Notes under the pieces: generated by a model
What the model saw: the letters and a program-made list of their open reading frames with translations, nothing else
Databases searched by the model: none
What the model was told of the DNA's origin: nothing
Shown here: positions 1 to 9,426 of the stretch, in pieces
How positions within the stretch are numbered: position 1 is the first letter of the stretch
How the letters are laid out: every line of letters begins with the position of its first letter
Program-made: the position numbers and the translations under genes
NCBI GenBank assembly: GCA_947632385.1
Contig: CANRPD010000001.1
Span: forward strand, 1-64,000
Direction: 5' to 3'
Length of the DNA stretch: 64,000 bases
Origin: an uncultured Clostridia bacterium
GTDB lineage: Bacteria > Bacillota > Clostridia > Oscillospirales > Acutalibacteraceae

Positions 1-37
1 TTTGGGATGGCCTGAAGATGAGGAGGCGGGCGAATGA
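1..37 (+). CDS. hsdM: Type I restriction-modification methyltransferase subunit (HsdM), 3' end only
   Basis: Frame 2 reads LGWPEDEEAGE* ending at 37, overlapping the hsdS start by ATGA. Identity is inferred only from operon context. Confidence 0.5.
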   Translation, partial: LGWPEDEEAGE

Positions 38-1164
38 CAAGATTGGAGCAACTGATACAAGAGCTTTGCCCGGATGGAGTGGAGACTAAAAAAATCAAGG
101 AAGTTTATATCCGTCTTAAAGGGACACCTATTACTGCCGCAAAAATGAAAGAGATTGAAGAACCCAACGGAGAGGTCAAGGTTTTTGCAGGTGGGAAAAC
201 AGTAATTAATGCTGTGGAATCGAATATTCCTAATGCAAATATCATAAGAGTACCTGCTGTGTTAGTTCAATCACGCGGTGTTATAGATGTTGTATATTAC
301 GATGGCCCCTTTACGTTCAAGAACGAAATGTGGGCATATACTGCACCGAGCGCGGTTTCTGTTAAGTTCCTGTATTATATTTTAAAAAACAACATTTCTA
401 CTTTTCGAGAGATGGCGTCTGGCATGGGTTCTTTGCCACAAATCTCGCTATCGGCTACGGAAGACTTTATAATTCCTGTCCCACCCCTTCCTGTCCAGCA
501 AGAAATCGTCCGTATTCTGGACAATTTCACGGAACTTACAGCGGAACTTACAGCGGAACTTACAGCAAGGAAGAAACAGTATAGCTTTTATATAAATAAA
601 TTATTTGAAAAAGCAAAAGATATTCAAATAACGACATTAGATCAGATTTCAGAAAGCCTCGATAGTCAACGCAAACCTGTAACGAGCGGAAACAGAGAGC
701 CGGGTAATATTCCATACTATGGAGCATCAGGAGTAGTTGACTATGTCAAAGATTATATATTTGATGGTGATTATCTATTGATTTCCGAAGATGGAGCCAA
801 TCTTTTAGCGAGAAGTACGCCCATCGCTTTTTCAATCTCAGGGAAATCTTGGGTTAATAACCATGCTCACGTTTTGAAGTTTAAAGAATATGCAACGAGA
901 AGATATGTAGAAATATATCTCAACTCAATAGATTTATCATACTATATTACAGGCGGAGCGCAACCTAAATTGAATAGGCAAAATATGAATAGAATTCCAA
1001 TCCCATTGCCATCTATTGCCGAACAGCAAAGAATCGTTGCTATCCTTGACCGCTTCGATGCACTTTGCAATGACATAACGAAAGGTCTCCCTGCTGAAAT
1101 TGCTGCACGAAATAAACAGTACGAATATTACCGAGATAAGCTGTTAGATTTCAAGGGCAGGTAG
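34..1164 (+). CDS. hsdS: Type I restriction-modification system specificity subunit (two target recognition domains)
   Basis: MTRLEQLIQELCPDGVE..., repeated 'PxPPLPVQQEIVRILDNF' / 'IPLPSIAEQQRIVAILDRFD' motifs, and a central TAEL repeat. Confidence 0.95.
   Translation: MTRLEQLIQELCPDGVETKKIKEVYIRLKGTPITAAKMKEIEEPNGEVKVFAGGKTVINAVESNIPNANIIRVPAVLVQSRGVIDVVYYDGPFTFKNEMWAYTAPSAVSVKFLYYILKNNISTFREMASGMGSLPQISLSATEDFIIPVPPLPVQQEIVRILDNFTELTAELTAELTARKKQYSFYINKLFEKAKDIQITTLDQISESLDSQRKPVTSGNREPGNIPYYGASGVVDYVKDYIFDGDYLLISEDGANLLARSTPIAFSISGKSWVNNHAHVLKFKEYATRRYVEIYLNSIDLSYYITGGAQPKLNRQNMNRIPIPLPSIAEQQRIVAILDRFDALCNDITKGLPAEIAARNKQYEYYRDKLLDFKGR
532..567 (+). repeat. Three tandem 12-bp repeats (GAACTTACAGCR) encoding (T)AEL-TAEL-TA in the HsdS central linker
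   Basis: gaacttacagcg gaacttacagcg gaacttacagca read directly. Confidence 0.95.
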
Positions 1165-1190
1165 TAAAATCACAAAGAAAGGAAAAAAAC

Positions 1191-2084
1191 ATGTCTCCAT
1201 CTATACAAACATATAATATGGATTTGCTTGACAGAGCTGCAATAGAATCCTTGGTTTGGGAAGCTCTACGAAAAAAGTGGCCACGTGATAGCTATTATTC
1301 CGGCGCTTCCTCTTATAGAGCTGGGTTTAGCGATATATGTATGTCTGTTGCAGAACTTGCCGTCAAGAAGCAGCAGATAATGCCATTAAAGACTCCTGCT
1401 TTTCAGCCATATACAAGAGTTGTATCAGAGGGAGGCCAGCGGCAAATTGCAAGTGTCCTCTGGGCTTTGGTGGCACAGGAGATTCTTTATATTGATATGT
1501 CAGTTAGGAACTCGACGGGTTCTACGATCTTTGCATTTGATATTACAGATTACGGCAAACAGGTAATTGCATCCGAAAAACCCATCCCGCATGATCCTGA
1601 TGGTTATTTATCATATCTCAAAACAGAAATTCCAAGCATTGATGCTACAATCTTGACTTACATTTCGGAGGGGATTAGCGCATATAATCATCGACTATAT
1701 TTGTCTGCGACAATTGCGATTGGCTGTGCATCTGAAAAAGCTTTTCTGCTATTACTTGATTCATATATTGCGTTTTTACAATCTCCAAAGGAAAAAGAAA
1801 GCCTTTCAAAGATAAAAAATCAGATGATTAAGCGTCAATTTGAAGCGTTTACAAAAAGTTTCAATGGCCATCTAAGCGACATAAACAAAGAGTTGACTGA
1901 CGGTATTGACATCGTATTCAATGGGATTTTTGAACTGTTGCGCCAAAACAGAAATAGCGTAGGACATCCTACTGGAAAGGCAATGTCAAGGGAGCAAGTA
2001 TTTGCGTCACTGCAATTATTTGTTACATATTGTAAGCGCATTTACGCATTGATAGATTATTTTGGTCGAGATGAGTTTAGATAA
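1191..2084 (+). CDS. Hypothetical protein with C-terminal HEPN-like R-N-x3-H motif (RNSVGH), inside the type I RM operon
   Basis: 297 aa ORF with RBS aaaggaaaaaaac. Helical C-terminal half with ELLRQNRNSVGHPTG. Lies between hsdS and hsdR on the same strand. Confidence 0.7.
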   Translation: MSPSIQTYNMDLLDRAAIESLVWEALRKKWPRDSYYSGASSYRAGFSDICMSVAELAVKKQQIMPLKTPAFQPYTRVVSEGGQRQIASVLWALVAQEILYIDMSVRNSTGSTIFAFDITDYGKQVIASEKPIPHDPDGYLSYLKTEIPSIDATILTYISEGISAYNHRLYLSATIAIGCASEKAFLLLLDSYIAFLQSPKEKESLSKIKNQMIKRQFEAFTKSFNGHLSDINKELTDGIDIVFNGIFELLRQNRNSVGHPTGKAMSREQVFASLQLFVTYCKRIYALIDYFGRDEFR

Positions 2085-2113
2085 ATTAATGCTGCGCCGT
2101 TGGAGGTATAATT

Positions 2114-5100
2114 ATGAGTTATTTTAACATTGTTTCTCAAAGTGATGAAAGCACCGTTGTAACCGAATATAGGTCTCATGTCAAACGCTCTGACGCCTAC
2201 CAAAGTGAAGCGCAGTTGGAAAAGGAGTTCATACGCCTTCTTGAAGAGTTGGGTTATACATACCTGCCGATTCACAGCGAGGCAGATTTGATTTTTAACC
2301 TCCGGAAACAGCTAGAAAAACTCAACGATTACACGTTCACAGACAGCGAATGGAAGCAATTTTTCTCCAACTGCATTGCTAACAAAAACGATGGAATCGC
2401 GGAAAAGACCCGGCGGATTCAGGAGGACTACGTTCAGGTACTCCATCGGGACAACGGCGCAACCAAAAATATCTATTTGATAGACAAGAAGAATATTCAC
2501 AATAATATTTTACAAGTCATTAACCAATACACTATCTCTAAAAACGATGGTGCAAACTATGATAACCGTTATGACGTGACAGTGCTGGTCAATGGGCTGC
2601 CACTGATTCATATTGAATTGAAACGCCGGGGTGTTCCTATCCGTGAAGCATTTAATCAGATAGACCGCTATCAGCGCGATAGTTTCTGGGCATCCAGTGG
2701 GCTTTATGAATATGTACAAATCTTTGTTATCTCCAACGGCACAAACACTAAGTATTATTCCAATACTACCCGCTTCAATCATATCAATGACAGCAAGTCG
2801 CAGCAAATTAAGAAAGAAAAGACCAGCAACAGTTTTGAATTTACATCCTTCTGGGCAGATGCCAACAACCGGGTGATTCCTGATTTGATTGACTTTACCA
2901 AAACATTCTTTGCTCGGCATACAATCCTTAATATTCTGGCCCGCTACTGTGTCTATACTTCGGAGGGGATGCTTCTTGTCATGCGTCCATACCAGATCGT
3001 GGCCACCGAGCGAATCATTAATCGGATTGAAATTGCAAATAATTACAAAAAATACGGTAGCGTTGTGGGTGGCGGGTATATCTGGCACACTACCGGCAGC
3101 GGGAAAACGCTGACCTCCTTCAAGACAGCGCAACTTGCGTCTCGTTTAGATTATATTGACAAAGTCCTCTTTGTGGTTGATCGAAAAGACTTGGACTACC
3201 AGACCATGAAGGAGTATGATCGTTTTGAAAAAGGGGCGGCCAACAGCAACACCTCCACAGCGGTGCTGAAACGGCAGCTTGAGGACAGCGATTCAAAGAT
3301 TATCATTACAACCATCCAAAAGTTGACCACGTTCATTAAAAAGAATACTGGCCACGAGGTATTTGACAAGCGGGTGGTCATTATTTTCGATGAATGCCAC
3401 CGAAGCCAGTTCGGGGATATGCATTTGGCCATCACCAAGTATTTTAAGAAATATCATCTGTTTGGCTTCACGGGAACGCCCATTTTCGCCATCAATGCCG
3501 GAGTGAGCAGGAAACCAACCTTGCGTACCACAGAGCAGGCTTTCGGTGATCGCCTCCATACCTATACCATTGTTGATGCCATCAACGACAAGAACGTACT
3601 GCCGTTCCGCATAGATTACATCAAGACAATGGATGTGGAACCGGATATTGATGACAAAGAAGTATGGGACATTGACCGCGAAAAAGCATTTCTCGCACCG
3701 GAGCGTGTCTCGCTTGTTACAAAGTACATTCTTGAACACTTTGACCAAAAGACCTATCGCGGAAACAAGACATATACTTACAACGTCCTGCAAAATATAG
3801 CGGAGGTGGCTGTCGCAGACGGACGGGAATCTATTGAGGAAGTAAAACGGAAGCAGCGCATCAGTGGGTTTAATTCCATTTTCGCGGTCTCTTCTGTGGA
3901 GGCGGCAAAGCTCTATTACACTGAGTTCAAACGACAAATGGAGGCTGATCCTACGAAACGGCTGCGTGTTGCCGTGATTTACAGCTATGGTGCCAACGAG
4001 GAAGAAGCAGATGGAATTCTGGATGAGGAAAGCTCCGAGGATACCTCTGCTCTGGACAAAGGATCCCGCGATTTCTTGGAAAAAGCCATTACCGAAGATT
4101 ACGACGCTATGTTCCATACTAACTACGATACATCCTCAGATAAGTTTCAGAATTACTATAAGGATGTATCTCTGCGAATGAAAAACAAGGAGCTCGATTT
4201 GCTCATTGTAGTCAATATGTTTCTTACCGGTTTTGATGCCACTACATTAAATACGCTTTGGGTTGATAAAAATCTCAAAATGCATGGTTTACTCCAAGCG
4301 TTTTCTCGCACCAACCGTATTCTAAATTCTATCAAAACTTTTGGAAATATCGTTTGTTTCCGCAATTTGCAGAAACGGACAGACGATGCAATTTCTCTCT
4401 TCGGCGATAAAGAAGCTGGCGGCATTGTACTGCTTCGCGGATATAACGATTATTACAATGGATTTGAGGATCAAGAGGGGAAGGTGCATCCCGGTTATGC
4501 GGATATGATTTCAGAGCTGATTGGGAAGTTTCCTCTGTCGGAGGACCGCATTGCAGGAGAAAAAAATCAAAAAGATTTTATCGTCTTGTTTGGAACAATT
4601 TTGCGGATGCGGAATCTTCTCTCGTCCTTCGATGAATTTTCCGGGAATGAAATTCTCTCAGAAAGAGATTTACAAGATTATCTTGGAAGGTATCAGGATC
4701 TACGGGATGAGTGGAAAAATCGAAAGCCAACAGGTGCGAAGGAAGATATTACCGATGATATTGTATTTGAAATTGAACTGATTAAGCAAATAGAGATCAA
4801 TATCGACTATATTCTTTTGCTTGTCAAAAAATATCATGACTCCCATTGTGCCGATAAGGAGGTGCTTATCACAATTCAAAAAGCAATCGATGCCAGTTCG
4901 GAACTCCGAAGCAAAAAAGCATTGATTGAAAATTTCATTGCTGGAATAAATGATGTAGATGATGTGATGATAGAATGGAGACAGTACGTTGCTGAAGAAA
5001 AAGAACGGCAACTTTCGGAGATTATCCACGAGGAAAATCTGAAGGAGGAAGAAACGCACCGCTTTATTGAAACCGCATTTCGTGATGGTTCAATCAAGAC

Positions 5101-5230
5101 AACAGGCACCGATTTTGACAAATTGATGCCTCCAATGTCTCGCTTTGGTGGCGGTAATCGTGACGAGAAAAAACAAGGCATTGTTACTAAACTACTCGAT
5201 TTCTTTGACCGTTTCTTTGGCATAGGTTAA
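2114..5230 (+). CDS. hsdR: Type I restriction endonuclease subunit R
   Basis: 1038 aa. N-terminal nuclease region, Walker A 'IWHTTGSGKTLTSF', DEAD-like 'IIFDECHRSQFG', 'FGFTGTPIF', 'TGFDATTLNTLWVDKNL'. Confidence 0.97.
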   Translation: MSYFNIVSQSDESTVVTEYRSHVKRSDAYQSEAQLEKEFIRLLEELGYTYLPIHSEADLIFNLRKQLEKLNDYTFTDSEWKQFFSNCIANKNDGIAEKTRRIQEDYVQVLHRDNGATKNIYLIDKKNIHNNILQVINQYTISKNDGANYDNRYDVTVLVNGLPLIHIELKRRGVPIREAFNQIDRYQRDSFWASSGLYEYVQIFVISNGTNTKYYSNTTRFNHINDSKSQQIKKEKTSNSFEFTSFWADANNRVIPDLIDFTKTFFARHTILNILARYCVYTSEGMLLVMRPYQIVATERIINRIEIANNYKKYGSVVGGGYIWHTTGSGKTLTSFKTAQLASRLDYIDKVLFVVDRKDLDYQTMKEYDRFEKGAANSNTSTAVLKRQLEDSDSKIIITTIQKLTTFIKKNTGHEVFDKRVVIIFDECHRSQFGDMHLAITKYFKKYHLFGFTGTPIFAINAGVSRKPTLRTTEQAFGDRLHTYTIVDAINDKNVLPFRIDYIKTMDVEPDIDDKEVWDIDREKAFLAPERVSLVTKYILEHFDQKTYRGNKTYTYNVLQNIAEVAVADGRESIEEVKRKQRISGFNSIFAVSSVEAAKLYYTEFKRQMEADPTKRLRVAVIYSYGANEEEADGILDEESSEDTSALDKGSRDFLEKAITEDYDAMFHTNYDTSSDKFQNYYKDVSLRMKNKELDLLIVVNMFLTGFDATTLNTLWVDKNLKMHGLLQAFSRTNRILNSIKTFGNIVCFRNLQKRTDDAISLFGDKEAGGIVLLRGYNDYYNGFEDQEGKVHPGYADMISELIGKFPLSEDRIAGEKNQKDFIVLFGTILRMRNLLSSFDEFSGNEILSERDLQDYLGRYQDLRDEWKNRKPTGAKEDITDDIVFEIELIKQIEINIDYILLLVKKYHDSHCADKEVLITIQKAIDASSELRSKKALIENFIAGINDVDDVMIEWRQYVAEEKERQLSEIIHEENLKEEETHRFIETAFRDGSIKTTGTDFDKLMPPMSRFGGGNRDEKKQGIVTKLLDFFDRFFGIG

Positions 5231-5277
5231 TTAAACAAAGAAAACTGTTCAACAGACATTGAGATAAGAATAATCGA

Positions 5278-5315
5278 AACAGCCATACCCGGATCGATTT
5301 CCGAGTATGGCTGTT
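5278..5315 (+). terminator. Stem-loop downstream of hsdR
   Basis: AACAGCCATACCCGGA-tcgatt-TCCGAGTATGGCTGTT, 16-bp near-perfect stem 47 bp after the hsdR stop. Confidence 0.6.
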
Positions 5316-5416
5316 CTCTGTTTTGCACCCCTGTTTGGCAGCTACCCAATGTCAGTACTGTTTCGATACTGTTTTATTGGAAGCTACCTCAGGGGGGCTT
5401 TTTTTTGGGCGAACGC

Positions 5417-5956
5417 TCAATAATTTTCGGCCTTGATCTGGAAATACGCCTGGGGATGGGCGCACACGGGGCAGACCTCCGGGGCCTTTTTGCCCACCAC
5501 GATGTGCCCGCAGTTGGCGCACTGCCACACCTGGTCTCCCTCCCGGGAGAACACCAGCCCGCCTTCCAGGTTGGCCAGCAGCTTGCGGTACCGCTCCTCG
5601 TGCTCCTTCTCGATGGCCGCTACGCCCTCGAACAGCCGGGCGATCTCCTCAAAGCCCTCCTCGTGGGCGGTCTTGGCAAAGCCCGCGTACATGTCGGTCC
5701 ACTCATAATTCTCCCCGGCAGCCGCGTCCTTCAGGTTGTCTGCGGTGCTGCCCACGCCGCCGTTGAGCAGCTTGTACCAGATCTTGGCGTGCTCCTTCTC
5801 GTTGTCGGCGGTCTCCTCAAAGATCTTGGCGATCTGCACGTACCCGTCCTTCTTGGCCTTGGAGGCGAAGTAGGTGTACTTGTTGCGGGCCTGGCTCTCT
5901 CCCGCAAAGGCGGTCAGCAGGTTGGCCTCGGTCTTGCTTCCTTTCAGTTCCGGCAT
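5417..5956 (-). CDS. Rubrerythrin
   Basis: [39 protein letters not shown]... with C-terminal rubredoxin-like CANCG...CPVC. Start set at MPELKG after a GGAGG-type RBS. Confidence 0.95.
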   Translation of the reverse strand: MPELKGSKTEANLLTAFAGESQARNKYTYFASKAKKDGYVQIAKIFEETADNEKEHAKIWYKLLNGGVGSTADNLKDAAAGENYEWTDMYAGFAKTAHEEGFEEIARLFEGVAAIEKEHEERYRKLLANLEGGLVFSREGDQVWQCANCGHIVVGKKAPEVCPVCAHPQAYFQIKAENY

Positions 5957-6142
5957 GGTGAATGACCTCCTTTTCCGGCCGCGTTTCCCGCGGCGCTTTT
6001 TTTCATTATAGCCCATCCCCCGGGGAAAAGTAAAGGGCTTTCCCTTTCTTTTTTCGTTTTTTTGCCCCCGGGGCTTTCTTTTTTTCCAAGATCGCGCTAT
6101 ACTGAAAAGAGATTCTCACACGAAGAAAGGACGGAGAGTTTC

Positions 6143-6535
6143 ATGTTCCGATGGCTGCAACGGGTCCTGTACGGCCGCTACGGCGGCGACGCTTTCAGTG
6201 TGTTCCTGCTGGTCACAGGCGTGGTGTTTTCCCTGCTGGCGGGGCTGTTTTTCCGTCCCCTGTACCTGGTGGCGGATCTGCTCTACCTGGTGTGCTTCCT
6301 CCGGGCCTTTTCCCGGAACCACGAAGCCCGCCGCCGGGAGAACCAGGCCTTCCTGCGGCTCTGGGAGCCGGTGGCCGGGTGGTTTTCCCGGGTGCGGGCC
6401 TGGTTCCGGAACCACCGGCAGTACAAGTATTTCCGCTGCCCCAACTGCAAGCAGCGCCTGCGGGCGCCCCGCGGCCGGGGCCAGATCGAGGTCACCTGCC
6501 AGCGCTGCCGGCACGTGTTCCGCACCCGGACCTGA
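6143..6535 (+). CDS. Small membrane protein with C-terminal zinc ribbon (CPNC...CQRC)
   Basis: MFRWLQRVLYGRYGGDAF..., two hydrophobic segments then FRCPNCKQRLRAPRGRGQIEVTCQRCRHVF. Confidence 0.75.
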   Translation: MFRWLQRVLYGRYGGDAFSVFLLVTGVVFSLLAGLFFRPLYLVADLLYLVCFLRAFSRNHEARRRENQAFLRLWEPVAGWFSRVRAWFRNHRQYKYFRCPNCKQRLRAPRGRGQIEVTCQRCRHVFRTRT

Positions 6536-6570
6536 ACCGGTCCGGCGAGAGGGAAGAGAGGGGGATCCGT

Positions 6571-7764
6571 ATGCGTCTCAAAGAATTTCGTTCCGGGCTT
6601 TCCCAGCAAAAGCCCACCCTGGCGGCGGGGTCGTTCCTGCTGGTCCTGGGGGCCGTTTTGGCCCTGGTGGTGCTGCATTTTGACCGGGTCCTGGGCTTCG
6701 CCCGGCTGGTGGGCTCGGCCCTGACGCCGCTGCTCTGCGGCCTGGTCATCGCATTCGTGCTCAATGTCTTTGTCCGCTTTTTCGAGGACGTGGCCTTTGC
6801 CCCCCTCAAGCACGTGCAGAACGCCCTGTGGCGCAAGCTCCGCTACCCCCTGTGCGTGGTCCTGGCCTACCTGGTGGTGGTGCTGCTGCTGGCGTTCCTG
6901 GTGGGCTTCATCCTGCCCAGCTTCGTGGACTCCCTCACCGGTCTGGCCGATACCCTCCAGCGCACCCTGCCGGGCACCCTGACCCGGGCGGCAGCCTGGG
7001 CCACCGACTTCGCCAGCCGCCACGACCTGGACTTCCTCATCGACTACCTCCGGGACTTCAACTGGACCTCCCTGCTGGCCCGCATCACGGAATTCACCAC
7101 CGACCTGCTGGGCATGCTGGTGAGCATGACCACCAACGTGGCCTCCGGGGTCTTCACTCTGCTCATGGGTTTCTTCTTCTCAGTGTATATGCTCTTCGGC
7201 AAGCAGCGGCTCCTGGGGGGCATCCGCAGCACCCTGAAGGCCTACCTGCCCGCCTCTGCCGCCGCCCGCCTGCAGACCGTGGGGACGCTGACCAACAAGG
7301 TGTTCTACTCCTTCGTCCGGGGCCAGCTCACCGAGTGCGTCATCCTGGGGGGCCTGTGCTACGCCGGCATGCGCCTGTTGGGCCTGGACTATGCCCTGCT
7401 GATCTCCTCGGTGGTGGCTCTCACCGCCCTGATCCCCATCCTGGGCGCCTACATCGGCTGCGCCACGGGGGTGGTGGTGCTCCTGCTGGTCCACCCCATG
7501 GATGCCCTGGTTTTCCTGGTGTTCCTGGTGGTCCTCCAGCAGGTGGAGGGCAACCTGATCTATCCCCGGGTGGTGGGCTCGTCCATCGGCCTGCCCCCCG
7601 TCTGGACGCTGTTCGCGGTGCTGTTTTGGGGCGGTGTGCTGGGCATTCCCGGCATCATCGTGGGCACGCCGGCCACGGCGGTGCTCTACCGGCTGCTGCG
7701 CACCTCGGTCTATGACCGGCTGGCGGCCCAAAACCCGCCATCTCCGGCCTCGCCGGAAGAATGA
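6571..7764 (+). CDS. AI-2E family transporter (PerM-type membrane protein)
   Basis: MRLKEFRSGLSQQK..., multiple TM segments, 'VEGNLIYPRVVGSSIGLPPVWTLFAVLFWGGVLGIPGIIVGTPATAVLY'. Confidence 0.9.
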   Translation: MRLKEFRSGLSQQKPTLAAGSFLLVLGAVLALVVLHFDRVLGFARLVGSALTPLLCGLVIAFVLNVFVRFFEDVAFAPLKHVQNALWRKLRYPLCVVLAYLVVVLLLAFLVGFILPSFVDSLTGLADTLQRTLPGTLTRAAAWATDFASRHDLDFLIDYLRDFNWTSLLARITEFTTDLLGMLVSMTTNVASGVFTLLMGFFFSVYMLFGKQRLLGGIRSTLKAYLPASAAARLQTVGTLTNKVFYSFVRGQLTECVILGGLCYAGMRLLGLDYALLISSVVALTALIPILGAYIGCATGVVVLLLVHPMDALVFLVFLVVLQQVEGNLIYPRVVGSSIGLPPVWTLFAVLFWGGVLGIPGIIVGTPATAVLYRLLRTSVYDRLAAQNPPSPASPEE

Positions 7765-7781
7765 GGGCTCCACGGCCTTGC

Positions 7782-7871
7782 CCGCGCCCGCCCGGGCCCC
7801 GGTTTTCCGGGGCCCGGGCGCTTTTTGCCCCGCAAAAAGCAGGCCGCCCCAAGGGGGCGGCCTGGGCGCGG
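7782..7871. repeat. Four-way-junction (cloverleaf) intergenic element, copy C1
   Basis: Outer CCGCGCCC/GGGCGCGG; H1 GCCCGGGCCCCGG-tttt-CCGGGGCCCGGGC; H2 GCTTTTTGC-ccc-GCAAAAAGC; H3 AGGCCGCCCC-aag-GGGGCGGCCT. No unpaired bases between stems. Confidence 0.85.
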
Positions 7872-8278
7872 TCCGTCGGCTCCCCGCCGGTTGGGTGGGG
7901 ACTTCCGGCGGGCGCTCAAAAATGCAAATTTTTATACCAGTTCACCAATAATTCATATTTTTTGGTTCGTCTTTTGCATGCGAAAACATATGTGTGTATT
8001 TCTTACCATAACCCACTTTTTGGTAAACTTCTTTCACAAAATAGACCCATTTTTGGGCCGGTCACCGCCCCGGACCCCTCTTTTTGCCGCCAAAGTGCAC
8101 GAACCCCGCTCCTGCCCGGCCCGAACCCCCTTTTTTCGGTCCGGAACCCGTCTCCAGCGAACATCTGCTTTTTCGGTTTTGCCCCTTTTCGGCATCATAA
8201 AGCATCCTTGCTGGGCTTCATCCCACCCGGTCCGCTTCGGCTCGCTCCCCGCCGGCATGTGCGGGTCCCGGGTCCTGC

Positions 8279-8367
8279 CCGCGCCCGCCCGGGCCCCGGT
8301 TTTCCGGGGCCCGGGCGCTTTTTGCCCCGCAAAAAGCAGGCCGCCCCAAAGGGCGGCCTGGGCGCGG
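8279..8367. repeat. Four-way-junction intergenic element, copy C2 (near-identical to C1)
   Basis: Same stems as C1, with H3 AGGCCGCCC-caaa-GGGCGGCCT. Flanked by an additional ggcggctctccgcc hairpin. Confidence 0.85.
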
Positions 8368-8410
8368 TCCGGCGGCTCTCCGCCGACCCGCATTTTTTTG
8401 CAAAACCCCA

Positions 8411-8923
8411 TCACTGGGGCCCGCCGCGGGACTCCAGCTTTTGCAGCACCGGCAAAATGCCCCGGAGCAGCACCCCCGTCAGCAGGCCGGAACCCACCCC
8501 GTAGACCAGCAGCAGCGGCGCATACCCCGCCGCACCGGGCCCGGTGAGGACCACCGCAGCCCCCAGCTGCCCCAGGTTGTGGGCCAGCGCCCCGCCCATG
8601 CCGATCCCGGCGAGAGACGCCCCCCGGAGCCGCCACAGGCCCCAGGTAGCCCCGGCGCTGAGCAGCCCTCCCGCCAGACTCATGCACCCGGCGGCAAAGC
8701 CCCGGGTCAGCAGGGCAAAGGCGCCCTTGATCAGCGCCAAAAACAGCGCAGGCCCAAGCCCCAGGGCCCCGGCGGCGTACATTCCCGCCAGATTGGACAG
8801 CCCCAGCTTGAACCCCGGCGGCACGCCGGGCAGCGGCGGCACCAGCCCCTCCAGGAAGGAGAGGGCCAGGGCCAGCGCCCCCAGCACGCCCACCCGGGCG
8901 ACGGTCCCAGTCGTGTGTTTCAT
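8411..8923 (-). CDS. Gx transporter family protein / heptaprenyl diphosphate synthase component I-like
   Basis: MKHTTGTVARVGVLGALALALSFLEGLVPPLPGVPPGFKLGLSNLAGMYA...; start at cat 8921-8923 with AGGAAAACC upstream. Confidence 0.85.
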   Translation of the reverse strand: MKHTTGTVARVGVLGALALALSFLEGLVPPLPGVPPGFKLGLSNLAGMYAAGALGLGPALFLALIKGAFALLTRGFAAGCMSLAGGLLSAGATWGLWRLRGASLAGIGMGGALAHNLGQLGAAVVLTGPGAAGYAPLLLVYGVGSGLLTGVLLRGILPVLQKLESRGGPQ

Positions 8924-8955
8924 GTGGTTTTCCTCCCCTTTGGCGGACGCCGCGG

Positions 8956-9041
8956 CCCGCCCCGCGCCTGCGGCCTGCGGCCGCGGGCTCCCCCCCAGGG
9001 AGAGCCCCGGGCCGGGCGAAGCCCGGCCGGCGCGGGGCCGG
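8956..9041. repeat. Possible divergent member of the four-way-junction family (C9), without the T-rich middle hairpin
   Basis: Outer CCCGCCCCGCGCC/GGCGCGGGGCCGG (12/13 paired); GCGGCC-tgc-GGCCGC; GGCTC...GAGCC; GGCCGGGC-gaa-GCCCGGCC. Confidence 0.5.
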
Positions 9042-9048
9042 CCCGGCG

Positions 9049-9426
9049 CTAGAACGTCACCGCGTCCGGCCCGCCGGCCCCCTCCAGCCGCAGGGAGATC
9101 CGGCTGGGCAGGCACACCGCCGCCTCTCCGGCCCGGGTGAGCTCCCCCGTGCCCACGCACACCTGGTCCGGGCACTCCGCCGCGGAGATCCGCGCCCCCT
9201 GGGGGGACAGCACCACCGTCACCCGGCGGCCCTCCTCTCCGGCAAACCGGTATTCCGTCTCCCCGGAAAGGGCGCTCAGCTCCTGCCGCAGGAGCACCCG
9301 GTCGCCCCATTCCACCACGGCCACCGCGCCTTTGGGCGCGGAAAGGGTCCGCAAAAACAGCGCCCCCGCCACCGCCAGCACCGCCAGGATGCCCACCGCA
9401 TCCCATCGGGAAAACAGCCGCCTCAT
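9049..9426 (-). CDS. NusG domain II-containing protein
   Basis: MRRLFSRWDAVGILAVLAVAGALFL... 'AECPDQVCVGTG...AAVCLPSRISLRLEG'. ATGA overlap with the upstream apbE-like gene. Confidence 0.85.
   Translation of the reverse strand: MRRLFSRWDAVGILAVLAVAGALFLRTLSAPKGAVAVVEWGDRVLLRQELSALSGETEYRFAGEEGRRVTVVLSPQGARISAAECPDQVCVGTGELTRAGEAAVCLPSRISLRLEGAGGPDAVTF

Noticed and set aside
6151-6570. N-terminal extension of the AI-2E transporter ORF to 537 aa
   Set aside because: Overlaps the zinc-ribbon gene in another frame; the proper start with GAGAGGGGG RBS is at 6571.
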